Source: a virus
Reading direction: 5' to 3' (one strand)
Length of the DNA: 64,000 bases
IMG/VR virus record: IMGVR_UViG_3300031111_000002
Span: 1 to 64,000 of that record
Under the pieces are notes generated by a model that did not search any database, had not been told where the DNA came from, and saw only the letters and a program-made list of their open reading frames with translations. Every line of letters begins with the position of its first letter. Position 1 is the first letter of the stretch. Of the stretch, positions 52,856-60,709 are shown in pieces. A program made the translations under genes and the position numbers.

Positions 52856-53356
52856 TTATGTTCCTTTGAATAGTCCACGATCCTCAATGAAATTATCTAT
52901 CTTGGAATGCAGTTCATGAATAGATCCGTCGTTGGTGAACACAGCGTCGAAGCATTTGAACTGATCCATCGAGTTTTCTGATCGGTGTCCATCCTCAAGA
53001 CCTGTATTTCGTTCGATCTTGATTACGAAGCCGCCCATGTCTTTGATATTTACCACCTCGTTTGGATACCTCACGTCGCAGATAACCAGATTGTCATGGC
53101 CTTCATTGTAGAATAAAGCGTTTACCCATGACTCGTCGTCGATGTCACGAACGATATCCCCAAGCGCCTGAAGGTAGATTCGCTTCCGTTCCTTTTCGGC
53201 TGGATCCATTGTTGAGAAGTCAATACGCCAGATCATAAACGCGATCTTCTTCAGTAAATCCGCGAACGCCACCTTCTTCAGACCATACTTCTGAGCAACG
53301 TACAAGCCGGCCGTATCCTTCCCTACCAGTTTCTTTCCGGCAAATCCGATAATCAT
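52856..53356 (-). CDS. deoxynucleoside monophosphate kinase
   Basis: 166 aa. P-loop GFAGKKLVGKDTAG at 4-17, then helical lid and VICDVRYPNEV near 92, as in T4 gp1-type dNMP kinases, which phosphorylate dNMPs for DNA synthesis. A GGAGGG site precedes the start. It is of normal length and intact. It lies just downstream of a tRNA in the early operon. Confidence 0.85.
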   Translation of the reverse strand: MIIGFAGKKLVGKDTAGLYVAQKYGLKKVAFADLLKKIAFMIWRIDFSTMDPAEKERKRIYLQALGDIVRDIDDESWVNALFYNEGHDNLVICDVRYPNEVVNIKDMGGFVIKIERNTGLEDGHRSENSMDQFKCFDAVFTNDGSIHELHSKIDNFIEDRGLFKGT

Positions 53357-53379
53357 ATACCCTCCATCTTTAGTTATTC

Positions 53380-53456
53380 TGGTGGGCCTTGTCAGGATTG
53401 AACTGACGACCGCCCGGTTATGAGCCGGGTGCTCTGACCAGCTGAGCTAAAGGCCC
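53380..53456 (-). tRNA. tRNA with CAU anticodon (Met or Ile2)
   Basis: 77 nt with encoded CCA. Acceptor GGGCCTT/AAGGCCC, D-arm AGCTCAGCTGGTCAGAGC, anticodon stem CCCGG/CCGGG with loop CTCATAA, T-arm GTCAG TTCAATC CTGAC. All stems pair. CAU may read AUG, or AUA if C34 is changed to lysidine; the sequence alone does not decide. It lies among early genes and is probably processed from the operon transcript. Confidence 0.93.
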
Positions 53457-53462
53457 TTTTAT

Positions 53463-53561
53463 TCATTCGTCTTTTTTCCTTGTGTCTGCTGAAGCCCATG
53501 CTGCCACCGCAATTAACGCGACTACTGTCAAAGCTGCTGTGGAATAGATCTTCAATATCAT
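53463..53561 (-). CDS. 32-aa membrane peptide
   Basis: Starts MILKIYSTAALTVVALIAVA and ends ADTRKKDE: a single membrane helix or signal-like segment with a charged tail. The ribosome site is weak. It fits exactly between the tRNA and the next gene. Real or not is uncertain. Confidence 0.42.
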   Translation of the reverse strand: MILKIYSTAALTVVALIAVAAWASADTRKKDE

Positions 53562-53568
53562 TAAAACT

Positions 53569-53769
53569 TCAGCAATCACTTGATAATTCCTTGATTTTCT
53601 TCCAGTTGATCTTCTTGCCGCATGAAGGGCAGTAGTTGAAGTGATGCATCATGTTCCGTCGTCGATCCAGTACCCGTGCAGGAAGATCCTTGACATCCGC
53701 AACGTCTACAAGTTTGTCACCTGAGAAAGCGTATACCAGACCAACTATGCAAAGGTGGTTCTCATCCAT
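53569..53769 (-). CDS. small protein with zinc-knuckle end
   Basis: 66 aa; the C-terminus carries YCPSCGKKINWKK, half a zinc ribbon. Start overlaps the end of the next gene by 8 nt; ribosome site weak, so it probably depends on coupling. Not recognised. Confidence 0.52.
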   Translation of the reverse strand: MDENHLCIVGLVYAFSGDKLVDVADVKDLPARVLDRRRNMMHHFNYCPSCGKKINWKKIKELSSDC

Positions 53770-53875
53770 GTTCGCGAGCCCCGCAGCAAGCCCTATAATC
53801 GTCCTTCACCCGTATCCAAATCCATAAGCAATAGATAGCTATTGCCAACCCTGTTAAAAGCAGTCCTCGTTTCAT
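53762..53875 (-). CDS. 37-aa membrane peptide
   Basis: Starts MKRGLLLTGLAIAIYCLWIW, one membrane segment with a positive N-terminus, then a charged tail with two Cys. AGGGGGT precedes the ATG at good distance. Overlaps genes on both sides. Function unknown. Confidence 0.6.
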   Translation of the reverse strand: MKRGLLLTGLAIAIYCLWIWIRVKDDYRACCGAREHG

Positions 53876-54027
53876 TTGCACCCCCTGTGTTTGTCTGTAA
53901 AGTCTTCAGCCCACTTGCACCAGTCCTCCACCGCCATCGGTAGTTCAAGTGGTTTCTCGGCCTTGCACCGTTCGCACCTGATTGATTGCGTCTTGGCATC
54001 GCATACCACCCAATCACATTCCTTCAT
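53872..54027 (-). CDS. 51-aa zinc-binding protein
   Basis: From ATG 54027 after GGAGGA. MKECDWVVCDAKTQSIRCER then CKAEK gives four or more Cys of a zinc ribbon; the C-terminus (WAEDFTDKHRGC) is helical. Overlaps both neighbours. Confidence 0.6.
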   Translation of the reverse strand: MKECDWVVCDAKTQSIRCERCKAEKPLELPMAVEDWCKWAEDFTDKHRGCK

Positions 54028-54472
54028 TATTCCTCCATTTTGCATAGAGTTCACATACCGTAGATTTCCCGTAGACGTTTTCGGTGGAGAAGACAACGCC
54101 TTTGCAGAACGCTTCCCCGTTTTCCATAATCGTGAACGGGTGTGAGGGCACGTTTACATGAACAGTCCAGCATGGCTCACCGTTGCCCGGAGTGTCGTTC
54201 CAGTTCGCAGAAACGCAGATCACGTTGCCGAATGTTCGACCGCATTCAGGACAAACTGCTGCAGAAACGATCTTACCTTCACTGATGTAAACGGTTGCCC
54301 CGTTGAAAGCACCAACCTCGTCGGAGATCGCGCCTTCAAATTCCAACAGATCGTCAGACATCCCATAAGCAACGACTACACCCTTGGGTAGATCCAGTTC
54401 GCGGATTCCACGTGCAGGGTATTCAATCCCGTCGATCTTATGAGCGATTGCTTTCAAGATATCGTCAGTCAT
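54014..54472 (-). CDS. hypothetical protein with zinc pair
   Basis: 152 aa. The first 80 residues are alpha/beta (LKAIAHKIDGIEYPA, VVVAYGMSDDLLEFEG), then CPECGRTFG. Overlaps the next gene by 4 nt. The first segment looks familiar from other phages but no function is known to me. Confidence 0.65.
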   Translation of the reverse strand: MTDDILKAIAHKIDGIEYPARGIRELDLPKGVVVAYGMSDDLLEFEGAISDEVGAFNGATVYISEGKIVSAAVCPECGRTFGNVICVSANWNDTPGNGEPCWTVHVNVPSHPFTIMENGEAFCKGVVFSTENVYGKSTVCELYAKWRNNEGM

Positions 54473-54675
54473 TCTTCCCCCCAGTTATTGATGTTCAACT
54501 TGACCTTGATATAATCAAACCGTTCGTTGGTCGAGATCTCGGTTACGCTCAACCGTTCCTGAAGAAGAATGATCTGGTGGAGTTGGAACCCAGTCGCAAA
54601 CATAAGGATCAACAGCGTGACGATGATTGCTTTGATAGCCTTCTCGAGAGATTCGATCTTGTTTATCATATTCAT
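54469..54675 (-). CDS. membrane protein with short coiled coil
   Basis: 68 aa: a membrane segment (IKAIIVTLLILMFATGF) near residue 15-31 and a following coiled coil (LLQERLSVTEISTNERFDY). Four-base overlaps on both sides. Not recognised. Confidence 0.62.
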   Translation of the reverse strand: MNMINKIESLEKAIKAIIVTLLILMFATGFQLHQIILLQERLSVTEISTNERFDYIKVKLNINNWGEE

Positions 54676-55148
54676 TGAGCGGGTTCCTTCTCAGTTTCTT
54701 CAGACGTCTGTTTCGCGACCGCTTCACGAACCCCGGCTACCATCATTCGCATTTGATCGGCGATCTTCGGGAAAACCTTACAGATTTGATCCAGATATTC
54801 GTCGCTGATGTTCGCGAGGTTTTCATTCGTGACAAGTTCTTCGTAGTCCTTCTTCCATTTCTCCGGAACGTTGAAGACCATTGTCATGTAGGTATTGTCA
54901 AACAGTTCATCGCTGTCCTCGACGTACTCAGGCATCTCCCGGAGCTCTGCCAGTTCGTTCACGTATTCCAAACGGTTCATTCCGCCAGTACGCATGAGAA
55001 CTTGAATCTTGTTGTTTCTGTCCGGGTGTTCCTCGTCATGCGTGAAGCAATCGCGGAACCTTGGATAGCAATCCGGATGCAACCCGAGCATAGGAAGGAT
55101 CCAGAACGTTGCTTGACCGACTCCATTTGCAGCGTGGTACAAACTCAT
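54672..55148 (-). CDS. conserved phage hypothetical protein
   Basis: 158 aa: Trp/Pro-rich start (ATFWILPMLGLHPDCYPRF), acidic middle (EYVEDSDELFDN), helical Glu-rich end. AAGGAGAAA precedes the ATG. Overlaps both neighbours by 4 nt. No known domain recognised. Confidence 0.66.
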   Translation of the reverse strand: MSLYHAANGVGQATFWILPMLGLHPDCYPRFRDCFTHDEEHPDRNNKIQVLMRTGGMNRLEYVNELAELREMPEYVEDSDELFDNTYMTMVFNVPEKWKKDYEELVTNENLANISDEYLDQICKVFPKIADQMRMMVAGVREAVAKQTSEETEKEPAQ

Positions 55149-55375
55149 GAATTTCTCCTTAGCGTTCTCAAATACGCCTCAACAACGTCCTTGGCGAACA
55201 TCTGGAACACGTACAGGACGTACACGACGCCGCTGAATAAAGCCAGAATTACTGATCCGGTAAGTTCCATCACCGTCCATACGATGAACGTCGCGTAGGC
55301 CATTCTTAAAGTGCAGACAGAGCACTTTAAAAGTGCTTCGATGAATACTGCCAGCGTTTCTTTCAATTCGTTCAT
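55145..55375 (-). CDS. small membrane protein
   Basis: 76 aa with hydrophobic stretches (MAYATFIVWTVMELTGSVIL and SGVVYVLYVFQMF), likely two membrane helices, and a basic C-terminus. Ribosome site GGAGG. Overlaps neighbours by 4 nt. Confidence 0.63.
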   Translation of the reverse strand: MNELKETLAVFIEALLKCSVCTLRMAYATFIVWTVMELTGSVILALFSGVVYVLYVFQMFAKDVVEAYLRTLRRNS

Positions 55376-55557
55376 CGTTTCCTCCTTACGATCCCGTAGC
55401 GGCCTACGGTGTTTCCGTTCACGTCGCGGATCTTTCCATCGAAGGAACCGGCCTTTACCCGCTCGGTAATGTCGTTCAAGATCCTCGGGATTTCGACATA
55501 AGGCGAGTCGAATGCTGAGTTGTTCATTTCAAACTCGATTTCAAAACTTTTCGACAT
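55372..55557 (-). CDS. small conserved hypothetical protein
   Basis: 61 aa with AGGGGGA upstream. FEIEFEMNNSAF then a helix and GKIRDVNGNTVGRYGI. Looks like a compact alpha/beta early protein. The start lies within the end of the upstream gene (17 nt overlap). Confidence 0.65.
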   Translation of the reverse strand: MSKSFEIEFEMNNSAFDSPYVEIPRILNDITERVKAGSFDGKIRDVNGNTVGRYGIVRRKR

Positions 55558-55753
55558 TATCTCCCCCTTGCACGAAGTTCAACGGTTTGCCCTTCTCGAT
55601 GTTGTCCAAGGCCATAACGACCTTATCCTTTGCTTCTTCCATGGAGGTTGTCCGGTGATCGACCATTACAGTAACCTCGTTGCCACCTCGCTTACCTTCC
55701 ATCTTCAGCATTCCTGTTTTCATGTCATGTGATACAGTGAATTTAGTATCCAT
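55541..55753 (-). CDS. small hypothetical protein
   Basis: 70 aa after GAGGTGG. Beta hairpin (FTVSHDMKTGMLKMEG) followed by a helix (TTSMEEAKDKVVMALD). Not recognised. Confidence 0.64.
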   Translation of the reverse strand: MDTKFTVSHDMKTGMLKMEGKRGGNEVTVMVDHRTTSMEEAKDKVVMALDNIEKGKPLNFVQGGDNVEKF

Positions 55754-55764
55754 TTTCCACCTCT

Positions 55765-56070
55765 CTAGTATCCTGAGATTTGTTTTATTCCCTGAACCGC
55801 GTTTTCCTCGAAACGATATCGAAGCGCTTCAGTGATTTGTATTCTTTCTGTTCTGTTGAACGGATATTCGATCCCGTTCACTTCAATGCGATAGTCGTAG
55901 GCCTTGACGTGTATCTCTTTGGTTGAGGCGTTTTTCAGACGAACCTTACCGCGAAGTGTCGATGCCACTTGCCAAGGGCTTTGAGTTTGCCTGAGTGTTC
56001 TGCATATCCATTCGGCAAACGGGCGCACGTCTTCTTTGAACATGTCAGCAAAGTCCTTAAACGGATTCAT
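55765..56070 (-). CDS. hypothetical protein
   Basis: 101 aa. Helical N-terminus (FKDFADMFKEDVRPFAEW), then beta-rich with YDYRIEVNGIEYPFNRTE. Overlaps the next gene by 4 nt. Not recognised. Confidence 0.64.
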   Translation of the reverse strand: MNPFKDFADMFKEDVRPFAEWICRTLRQTQSPWQVASTLRGKVRLKNASTKEIHVKAYDYRIEVNGIEYPFNRTERIQITEALRYRFEENAVQGIKQISGY

Positions 56071-56345
56071 TGCATTTCCCCCATGTCGTAAACGTGCCAG
56101 ACCAGCTGACCGATTTTCGTAGGCACCTGAAGCGTTCCGAGATACGTCCCGCAGATTTCAGTGTGCTGATGCCCGGTTCCATATACCCGCAGACATCTTG
56201 CGACTATTGGAACGTCCACGTCGCATTCAAACCAGATCGTAGGATATTCCCCTTGGTATTGAACCGAGATGATCTTCGACCCCTTCGGTATGTCAACTTG
56301 TACGTCGTCAGTGATTGAGAATTGCTGTTTCCAGATTGCCTTCAT
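56067..56345 (-). CDS. hypothetical beta-rich protein
   Basis: 92 aa; strongly beta with WKQQFSITDDVQVDIPKGSK, IWFECDVD and VYGTGHQH. As I recall, small proteins of this shape recur in phage early regions; no function known. Coupled to both neighbours. Confidence 0.66.
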   Translation of the reverse strand: MKAIWKQQFSITDDVQVDIPKGSKIISVQYQGEYPTIWFECDVDVPIVARCLRVYGTGHQHTEICGTYLGTLQVPTKIGQLVWHVYDMGEMQ

Positions 56346-56656
56346 TTACCCTCCCCGAACAATGTTACCTGACCCCTTGCGTCAGCGTGTTTCTTCCGTT
56401 TGATGTTTCGTTTATCCTTGAATTCAGTGCAGATCGTTCTCCCGTCGCGGTATCGCCGCCACTGGTCAACCCGCTCACCGCACAGCACTTGCCCCAAGAT
56501 CTTGCAAGGACGTTTGTAGAACATGTCCTTCGTGCAGTTCCGGCAGTACTCATATTCAAACCCGAGCCCGTCGTCACTGTTCGATGGAAGCCACCTGTAA
56601 TAACCTTCCTCGTTATAACGATCCGATTCAGATACAGATTTCTTCTTTATGTTCAA
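56342..56656 (-). CDS. basic Cys-containing protein
   Basis: 104 aa. FEYEYCRNCTKDMFYKRPC and a later Cys form a possible zinc site; the C-terminus is basic (DKRNIKRKKHADARGQVTL). No strong ribosome site is seen at ATG 56656. Not recognised. Confidence 0.58.
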   Translation of the reverse strand: MNIKKKSVSESDRYNEEGYYRWLPSNSDDGLGFEYEYCRNCTKDMFYKRPCKILGQVLCGERVDQWRRYRDGRTICTEFKDKRNIKRKKHADARGQVTLFGEGK

Positions 56657-56676
56657 TCAGTCCTTGATTTCGACCA

Positions 56677-56952
56677 TTAATCGTCAGATCCCTTCGCAGT
56701 TGCTGATGCAGATACAATCGGGCAGCATACGCTTTTGATGATCCCCAAGCACAGGAACAGCCATGCAGTATCCCAGAATCCAATGACTTGCCATTTCTCC
56801 GGAAGGAAATCGAAGTAAAAGGTTCCGATCCCCATGACATTCCATCCGAAGTAAAAAGGGATAGCCATCGAGACATTCACGAAAGCGCTGATTGCCCAGC
56901 CGATGAAAGGTAGTGCGTTGATGTTCATTTGTCCCGTTTCCTCATTTGACAT
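56677..56952 (-). CDS. small membrane protein
   Basis: 91 aa from ATG 56952, or 83 aa from ATG 56928, which has a better AGGAAACGGG upstream. Two or three membrane segments (FIGWAISAFVNVSMAIPFYF; WDTAWLFLCLGIIKSVCC). Not recognised. Confidence 0.58.
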   Translation of the reverse strand: MSNEETGQMNINALPFIGWAISAFVNVSMAIPFYFGWNVMGIGTFYFDFLPEKWQVIGFWDTAWLFLCLGIIKSVCCPIVSASATAKGSDD

Positions 56953-56975
56953 TCGCCGACCATTTCGGCCACGAG

Positions 56976-57047
56976 TTACCAGCCGGCTCGTAGATAGACG
57001 TTTTTGAATTGAGATTTCACTACCGCGTATGTGTAGGATTCACTCAT
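56976..57047 (-). CDS. 23-aa peptide with open frame beyond its TAA
   Basis: Starts MSESYTYAVVKSQFKN with ATGA overlap to the P-loop gene and ends at TAA. The same frame continues 16 more codons to TGA. Whether it is a real gene, a shortened one or chance cannot be decided. Confidence 0.3.
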   Translation of the reverse strand: MSESYTYAVVKSQFKNVYLRAGW

Positions 57048-57535
57048 GAGATTGACCCTTTCATAAGTTTGATCCCGTCCGGATTCGTCATGAGATCCAT
57101 CAGGGTAGTATTGCCAGTAAGCATGACCCTTCCGAAGCGTTCGTCGTTTTCGATTTCTCCGATCCAGTTCGACCAGTTGTTGTTCACCAAGTCGATGAAG
57201 TCCTGACCCGATCCACGTTGCGCGTACCGCTTCATGTAGACGCCGCGTGAAGCAATTTCTGGATACACAACACAGAATGATATCCCGTCTGCAATCAAGG
57301 CCTCACGAACGATCTTATGAGTCGATACGAAGACGATATCGGCCACTTCAATCATGTCCTTGATATGCTCGATGTAGTTCTTTGGGAAGAATGGATGTTT
57401 ACTCCCGTTTTCTGTTTTCGAGAATCGACTACTGTCCGAGTCGACAGTTTTCAGCGGCATGTTCTGGTGAGCAAACGTTTTGCCTACACCCGGGAACCCC
57501 GCTATTACCAGCCCTTTCTGTTTGTTCATTATCAT
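57044..57535 (-). CDS. P-loop NTPase, kinase-like
   Basis: 163 aa after GAGGTG. Walker A GFPGVGKT at 13-20, then TVDSDSSRF (a second Asp motif as in adenylate kinase-like proteins) and ADIVFVSTH. Resembles small phage kinases that act on nucleotides or RNA ends; the substrate is unclear. Full length for such proteins. Confidence 0.72.
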   Translation of the reverse strand: MIMNKQKGLVIAGFPGVGKTFAHQNMPLKTVDSDSSRFSKTENGSKHPFFPKNYIEHIKDMIEVADIVFVSTHKIVREALIADGISFCVVYPEIASRGVYMKRYAQRGSGQDFIDLVNNNWSNWIGEIENDERFGRVMLTGNTTLMDLMTNPDGIKLMKGSIS

Positions 57536-57543
57536 GTTTCACC

Positions 57544-57777
57544 TCAGTCCGTGTTGATGAAGACGAACTTCTGCAGAAATTCCTCTTTGTCTCGGCAAAA
57601 CAATTGGTGTTTACCGGGTGAAGATCTTCGGTAGATCACCATTTCCTTGCCGTCGTCCTTGTTCGTTGCGTTGATCGCATCTTCATACAGAACGGTATAC
57701 AAGCGCCCAGTTTTGATATGCACCGCTTGTCTCGAGATTGGCTTTTCATTCAGTGTAATCCGTCTTTCTTTTGTCAT
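57544..57777 (-). CDS. DUF1653-like small protein
   Basis: 77 aa. AVHIKTGRLYTVLYEDAI, then EMVIYRRS and LFCRDKEEFLQKF follow the pattern of DUF1653-like proteins common in phages and bacteria. Overlaps the next gene by 4 nt. Function unknown. Confidence 0.68.
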   Translation of the reverse strand: MTKERRITLNEKPISRQAVHIKTGRLYTVLYEDAINATNKDDGKEMVIYRRSSPGKHQLFCRDKEEFLQKFVFINTD

Positions 57778-58079
57778 TCTTTCACCTCGATCGACTTGAC
57801 GAGTTTCGCGTATCGAAGCACGTCTTCACGAAGATCAGGAATTGATATCGTGTTTGCGAGTGACGTGAAGTATCGAGCCGCTTCATCCCGCTTCTGCTCA
57901 TTCGTCAGATTGTCATATCCTTCCGGAGCGGATCCAGATCCACCTTCAAGATGGATTAGTGCAGCCAAATGATTGGTTGAAATTTTAACCGTATCGACCA
58001 AGTGCTGATGGTTGAGTTGCATCGCTTTTTCCGTCAGGCCGATCCTGTCAAGAATCAGGTTGAGTGCTTCAGCGTTCAT
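57774..58079 (-). CDS. hypothetical helical protein
   Basis: 101 aa from ATG 58079. Helices around ALNLILDRIGLTEKAM and KRDEAARYFTSLANTI. It starts inside the upstream gene by 11 nt. Not recognised. Confidence 0.6.
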   Translation of the reverse strand: MNAEALNLILDRIGLTEKAMQLNHQHLVDTVKISTNHLAALIHLEGGSGSAPEGYDNLTNEQKRDEAARYFTSLANTISIPDLREDVLRYAKLVKSIEVKE

Positions 58080-58425
58080 TGTTCGTTTCCAGTTCGTCAG
58101 CAAACGCGAAGAAGTGTGAAGTATTGCCGTCCGGAAAGGTCACTTCCACAGGGTTGAAGCGGAACAATCCACCGCCAGCGTAATTGCAGGGCCCTTTCCC
58201 GGTAGAACCAATCGTTTGTGTTGATCCCGTCAGCCGTCCAACGCAGGAGAAAGCAACCATGCCGTTTGCCTCTTCACCGCCAGCGTCGATCCAATCCTGT
58301 ACTTTGGCCACATGTTCACACGAAGGGCATTTGAACTTCCATTGACGCCTGTCGTCCCCGTACAACTTCGTGCCCAGTTCATGCCATTCAGCTTCAGTCA
58401 GTTTCAGTTTGTTTTCAGCGCTCAT
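58069..58425 (-). CDS. conserved phage protein with zinc pair
   Basis: 118 aa from ATG 58425 after GGAGGCG. KCPSCEHVAKVQDWIDAGGE, then VAFSCVGR and GPCNYAGGGLFRFNPVEV form a pattern I recall from many large and small phages, with three to four Cys likely binding zinc. Function unknown. Confidence 0.7.
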   Translation of the reverse strand: MSAENKLKLTEAEWHELGTKLYGDDRRQWKFKCPSCEHVAKVQDWIDAGGEEANGMVAFSCVGRLTGSTQTIGSTGKGPCNYAGGGLFRFNPVEVTFPDGNTSHFFAFADELETNNER

Positions 58426-58768
58426 GTTTCGCCTCCGGCATTTTGAACCACAGAGAAAACAGATATGCCACACCTGCAGTTTTGTGTTCGTGCTTTGGTT
58501 CAAACGAAACAAGGCAAGCCTTTATGTGAGCAAGAGCCATGCCCTTGTCAATCCCGTCCTTCGGTTCCGGGATATCTTTTTTAGACAAACCTTCAAAGAA
58601 CGCCTTTGTCGTCAGATCTGCCCAGTATCCCCTCATTCGTCTGAAGTTTTCCGGAAGTTCATTGTATGGAGGTAAAAGTTCCCGCATGTTTCCACCAAAG
58701 GCGATTTCTGCTCCGGTGACTTCTTTTGGCTTGGCAAAGATTGATTCCAGTTTCAAAGTATTTTCCAT
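58415..58768 (-). CDS. hypothetical protein
   Basis: 117 aa with AGAGGTGAG upstream. FRRMRGYWADLTTKAFFEGL then KACLVSFEPKHEHKTAGVAY suggests a mixed helical fold. The last 11 nt overlap the next gene. Not recognised. Confidence 0.65.
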   Translation of the reverse strand: MENTLKLESIFAKPKEVTGAEIAFGGNMRELLPPYNELPENFRRMRGYWADLTTKAFFEGLSKKDIPEPKDGIDKGMALAHIKACLVSFEPKHEHKTAGVAYLFSLWFKMPEAKHER

Positions 58769-58798
58769 GTCTCACCTCTTTCAGATTTCAGTTTGTGT

Positions 58799-59026
58799 TC
58801 AGTCAGATTTGCTTTTCGACAACGATGCTTTGAAGATGCTTGCGAAGATTCCGAATTTCGTCGCTTGCCACCAAGTGATTGATGCCGGGATCAGGCCCTT
58901 CGCGACCAGTGCAGCAAACACGTCCGGAATGACGAGCCACCAACAGAACTTGATCCACAGCCCGAATGCAACAGCCCATAGTGCAGAAATCAGTACCACT
59001 CCGCCAATAATTGCAAATGCGTTCAT
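58799..59026 (-). CDS. small membrane protein
   Basis: 75 aa. Two membrane helices (AIIGGVVLISALWAVAFGLW and WWLVIPDVFAALVAKGL) and a Ser/Lys-rich tail. Ribosome site GAAAGGGG. Function unknown. Confidence 0.63.
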   Translation of the reverse strand: MNAFAIIGGVVLISALWAVAFGLWIKFCWWLVIPDVFAALVAKGLIPASITWWQATKFGIFASIFKASLSKSKSD

Positions 59027-59045
59027 GCTATTCCCCTTTCAGTTT

Positions 59046-59741
59046 TCAGATATGACAGTCAACCAGAACTACAACGTCGTCTGGATTCATATCGTCGATC
59101 ACAGCGTTGTAGCCGTCATCCCACGCCTCAGCGTCCTCTGGCCGTTCGTCAGACATCCCAAACCAGCCCATATTGCCCTTTGTCATCCAGTTACCGTTAT
59201 GAAGAACCGCAAACGTTCTTATTCGAATTTTGCCTTCTCCACACCTCTCGAGATCCTTCACCAGACAGATGTCCTTTTCCCCGTCCGGAGATTCGATCAT
59301 TCCACTCCAGTGGCCTCCGATTTCGTACCAGTCCCATTTTGCGATAGGGTTCTTGAACGTTCCTCTTTCCAGCAGATTCTCCGGATTGACATCGAGGTTT
59401 CCAGTCCAGCTCGTGATGATACCTTCATAGTCGCTGGCGCCGTATCGTTCGGTATATTTATCCAGCAAGCCTTGAGTATGCGAGATTCGTTTCTCTTTGT
59501 GATAGAGATCTTCCTGCACCGTCATGTCGTCGATCCGTGTTTGAAGACCGTCAATGATTTTCTTCGCGATTTCTTGAGCCGTGCCGGTGTAACGAGGAAC
59601 GAACTTAGCCCGAGGATCATTCGCCAATTCTTCACCAACCAAGTCGAGTTCCCAGAACGGATACAAAACCCGTGCTACAATCGCTTCGATAGGTTCGCGT
59701 GTTCTTTTACCAATGTTGACCAATACAGTGAAGTGGCTCAT
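59046..59741 (-). CDS. conserved phage protein, MSHFTVLV family
   Basis: 231 aa from ATG 59741 after AAAGGGGGA. MSHFTVLVNIGKR at the start and KWDWYEIGGHWSGMI near 150 are hallmarks of a family found in many phages and some bacteria; its function is not known to me. The end (DDVVVLVDCHI) is hydrophobic beta. The reading frame extends upstream but without a ribosome site. Confidence 0.75.
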   Translation of the reverse strand: MSHFTVLVNIGKRTREPIEAIVARVLYPFWELDLVGEELANDPRAKFVPRYTGTAQEIAKKIIDGLQTRIDDMTVQEDLYHKEKRISHTQGLLDKYTERYGASDYEGIITSWTGNLDVNPENLLERGTFKNPIAKWDWYEIGGHWSGMIESPDGEKDICLVKDLERCGEGKIRIRTFAVLHNGNWMTKGNMGWFGMSDERPEDAEAWDDGYNAVIDDMNPDDVVVLVDCHI

Positions 59742-60211
59742 TATTCCCCCTTTTCCTTGATTACAGTGTTTATGATATCCGCTATCCGTTTTTTCCACGC
59801 AACCGCAGCATCCTTTTTCCCTGTGTATGGAGTTTTGCAATCGTACGGGTAGTTATCCGATTGAGGCATCAGGACTTGGCATTCCCGAGGCCGCTTGTTG
59901 AACGGAAGACGACATCCATCCTGTTTGCTGTGGAACGTGCAAGGTCCTCCCCATGAGTAATCGAACAGTTTTCCTTCATTCCCTTTCGTTGCGGGTCGGA
60001 TAAAGAACGTTCGCTTGATTTCCGGATCCAGTCCTTCAGCGTCACCTTCCCATGAGTCGATAGCGAAATCTCCGGACAACAATCCTTCAATCGCTTCCGT
60101 ATTGGTCAGATCTTCGGGGAAGAAACTGCCCGGGAACGTTTGGCAGCAATTCCCTCCGCAGCGTTTACATACGTCGTAGTTGGTGTGATCGGATTCGATC
60201 AGATTGAGCAT
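59741..60211 (-). CDS. YkgJ-like Cys-cluster protein
   Basis: 156 aa from ATG 60211 after AGGAGG. Cys-rich signature CKRCGGNCCQ near residue 15, GGPCTFHSKQDGCRL in the middle and RPRECQVL after it: the YkgJ/CxxCxxCC zinc- or iron-chelating fold. Its role in phages is unknown. Complete. Confidence 0.75.
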   Translation of the reverse strand: MLNLIESDHTNYDVCKRCGGNCCQTFPGSFFPEDLTNTEAIEGLLSGDFAIDSWEGDAEGLDPEIKRTFFIRPATKGNEGKLFDYSWGGPCTFHSKQDGCRLPFNKRPRECQVLMPQSDNYPYDCKTPYTGKKDAAVAWKKRIADIINTVIKEKGE

Positions 60212-60233
60212 ATGGCCTCCTATATATATCTCT

Positions 60234-60488
60234 TTAGTGATGATGCACGAACACGAAGTAAATGACGTATATCCAACCGAGGAATCCATGAATGATGCAC
60301 CAGAATATAGAATGGTTGGTGTGATAAGACAGGATCATAGCAAGTATCTTAAACATGGACATTGATCCGATCCATTCGCCAATGATCCTAGTATTTTCAG
60401 ATGACTTGGTTTCGGTATGTACAGTCGGTTTCGATTCGTGCCTGGGAGGCCTGTTGTCAGAATGATTGGTAGCAGATTGGGTAGACAT
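60234..60488 (-). CDS. membrane protein conserved in phages
   Basis: 84 aa after GGAGGG. The first 35 residues are polar; the rest holds two membrane helices with HTNHSIFWCIIHGFLGWIYV, a pattern I recall from other phages. His-rich end. Function unknown. Confidence 0.65.
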   Translation of the reverse strand: MSTQSATNHSDNRPPRHESKPTVHTETKSSENTRIIGEWIGSMSMFKILAMILSYHTNHSIFWCIIHGFLGWIYVIYFVFVHHH

Positions 60489-60532
60489 ATCAGCCCTCCA
60501 CGGCTTCTCAGGGATCTTGCGTCCCTTCGGTG

Positions 60533-60709
60533 TTATTGGTTGTCGTCGGTTTCAGATTTGTTGCGGACAGGCCTGATTTCGTCGTCCTCAGTCACCGTAT
60601 GACCGGGAACAAAACACAAGGCCTTACCATTCCGGCTGTACGTTTCCACCAGCACGCCAGCGCCAGTGTCGTAGACCGAAGTAGTTTCATTCAGTTTGTT
60701 CCACTTCAT
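60533..60709 (-). CDS. 58-aa hypothetical protein
   Basis: From ATG 60709 (GGAGAAC about 9 nt upstream), overlapping the stop of the first early gene. MKWNKLNETTSVYDTGAG and VLVETYSRNGKAL form a beta sheet; the end is charged (TEDDEIRPVRNKSE). Not recognised. Confidence 0.6.
   Translation of the reverse strand: MKWNKLNETTSVYDTGAGVLVETYSRNGKALCFVPGHTVTEDDEIRPVRNKSETDDNQ

Noticed and set aside
58539-59852. A 437-codon plus-strand frame across the leftward early genes
   Set aside because: Runs against five tightly coupled leftward genes with good ribosome sites; no motif in its translation.
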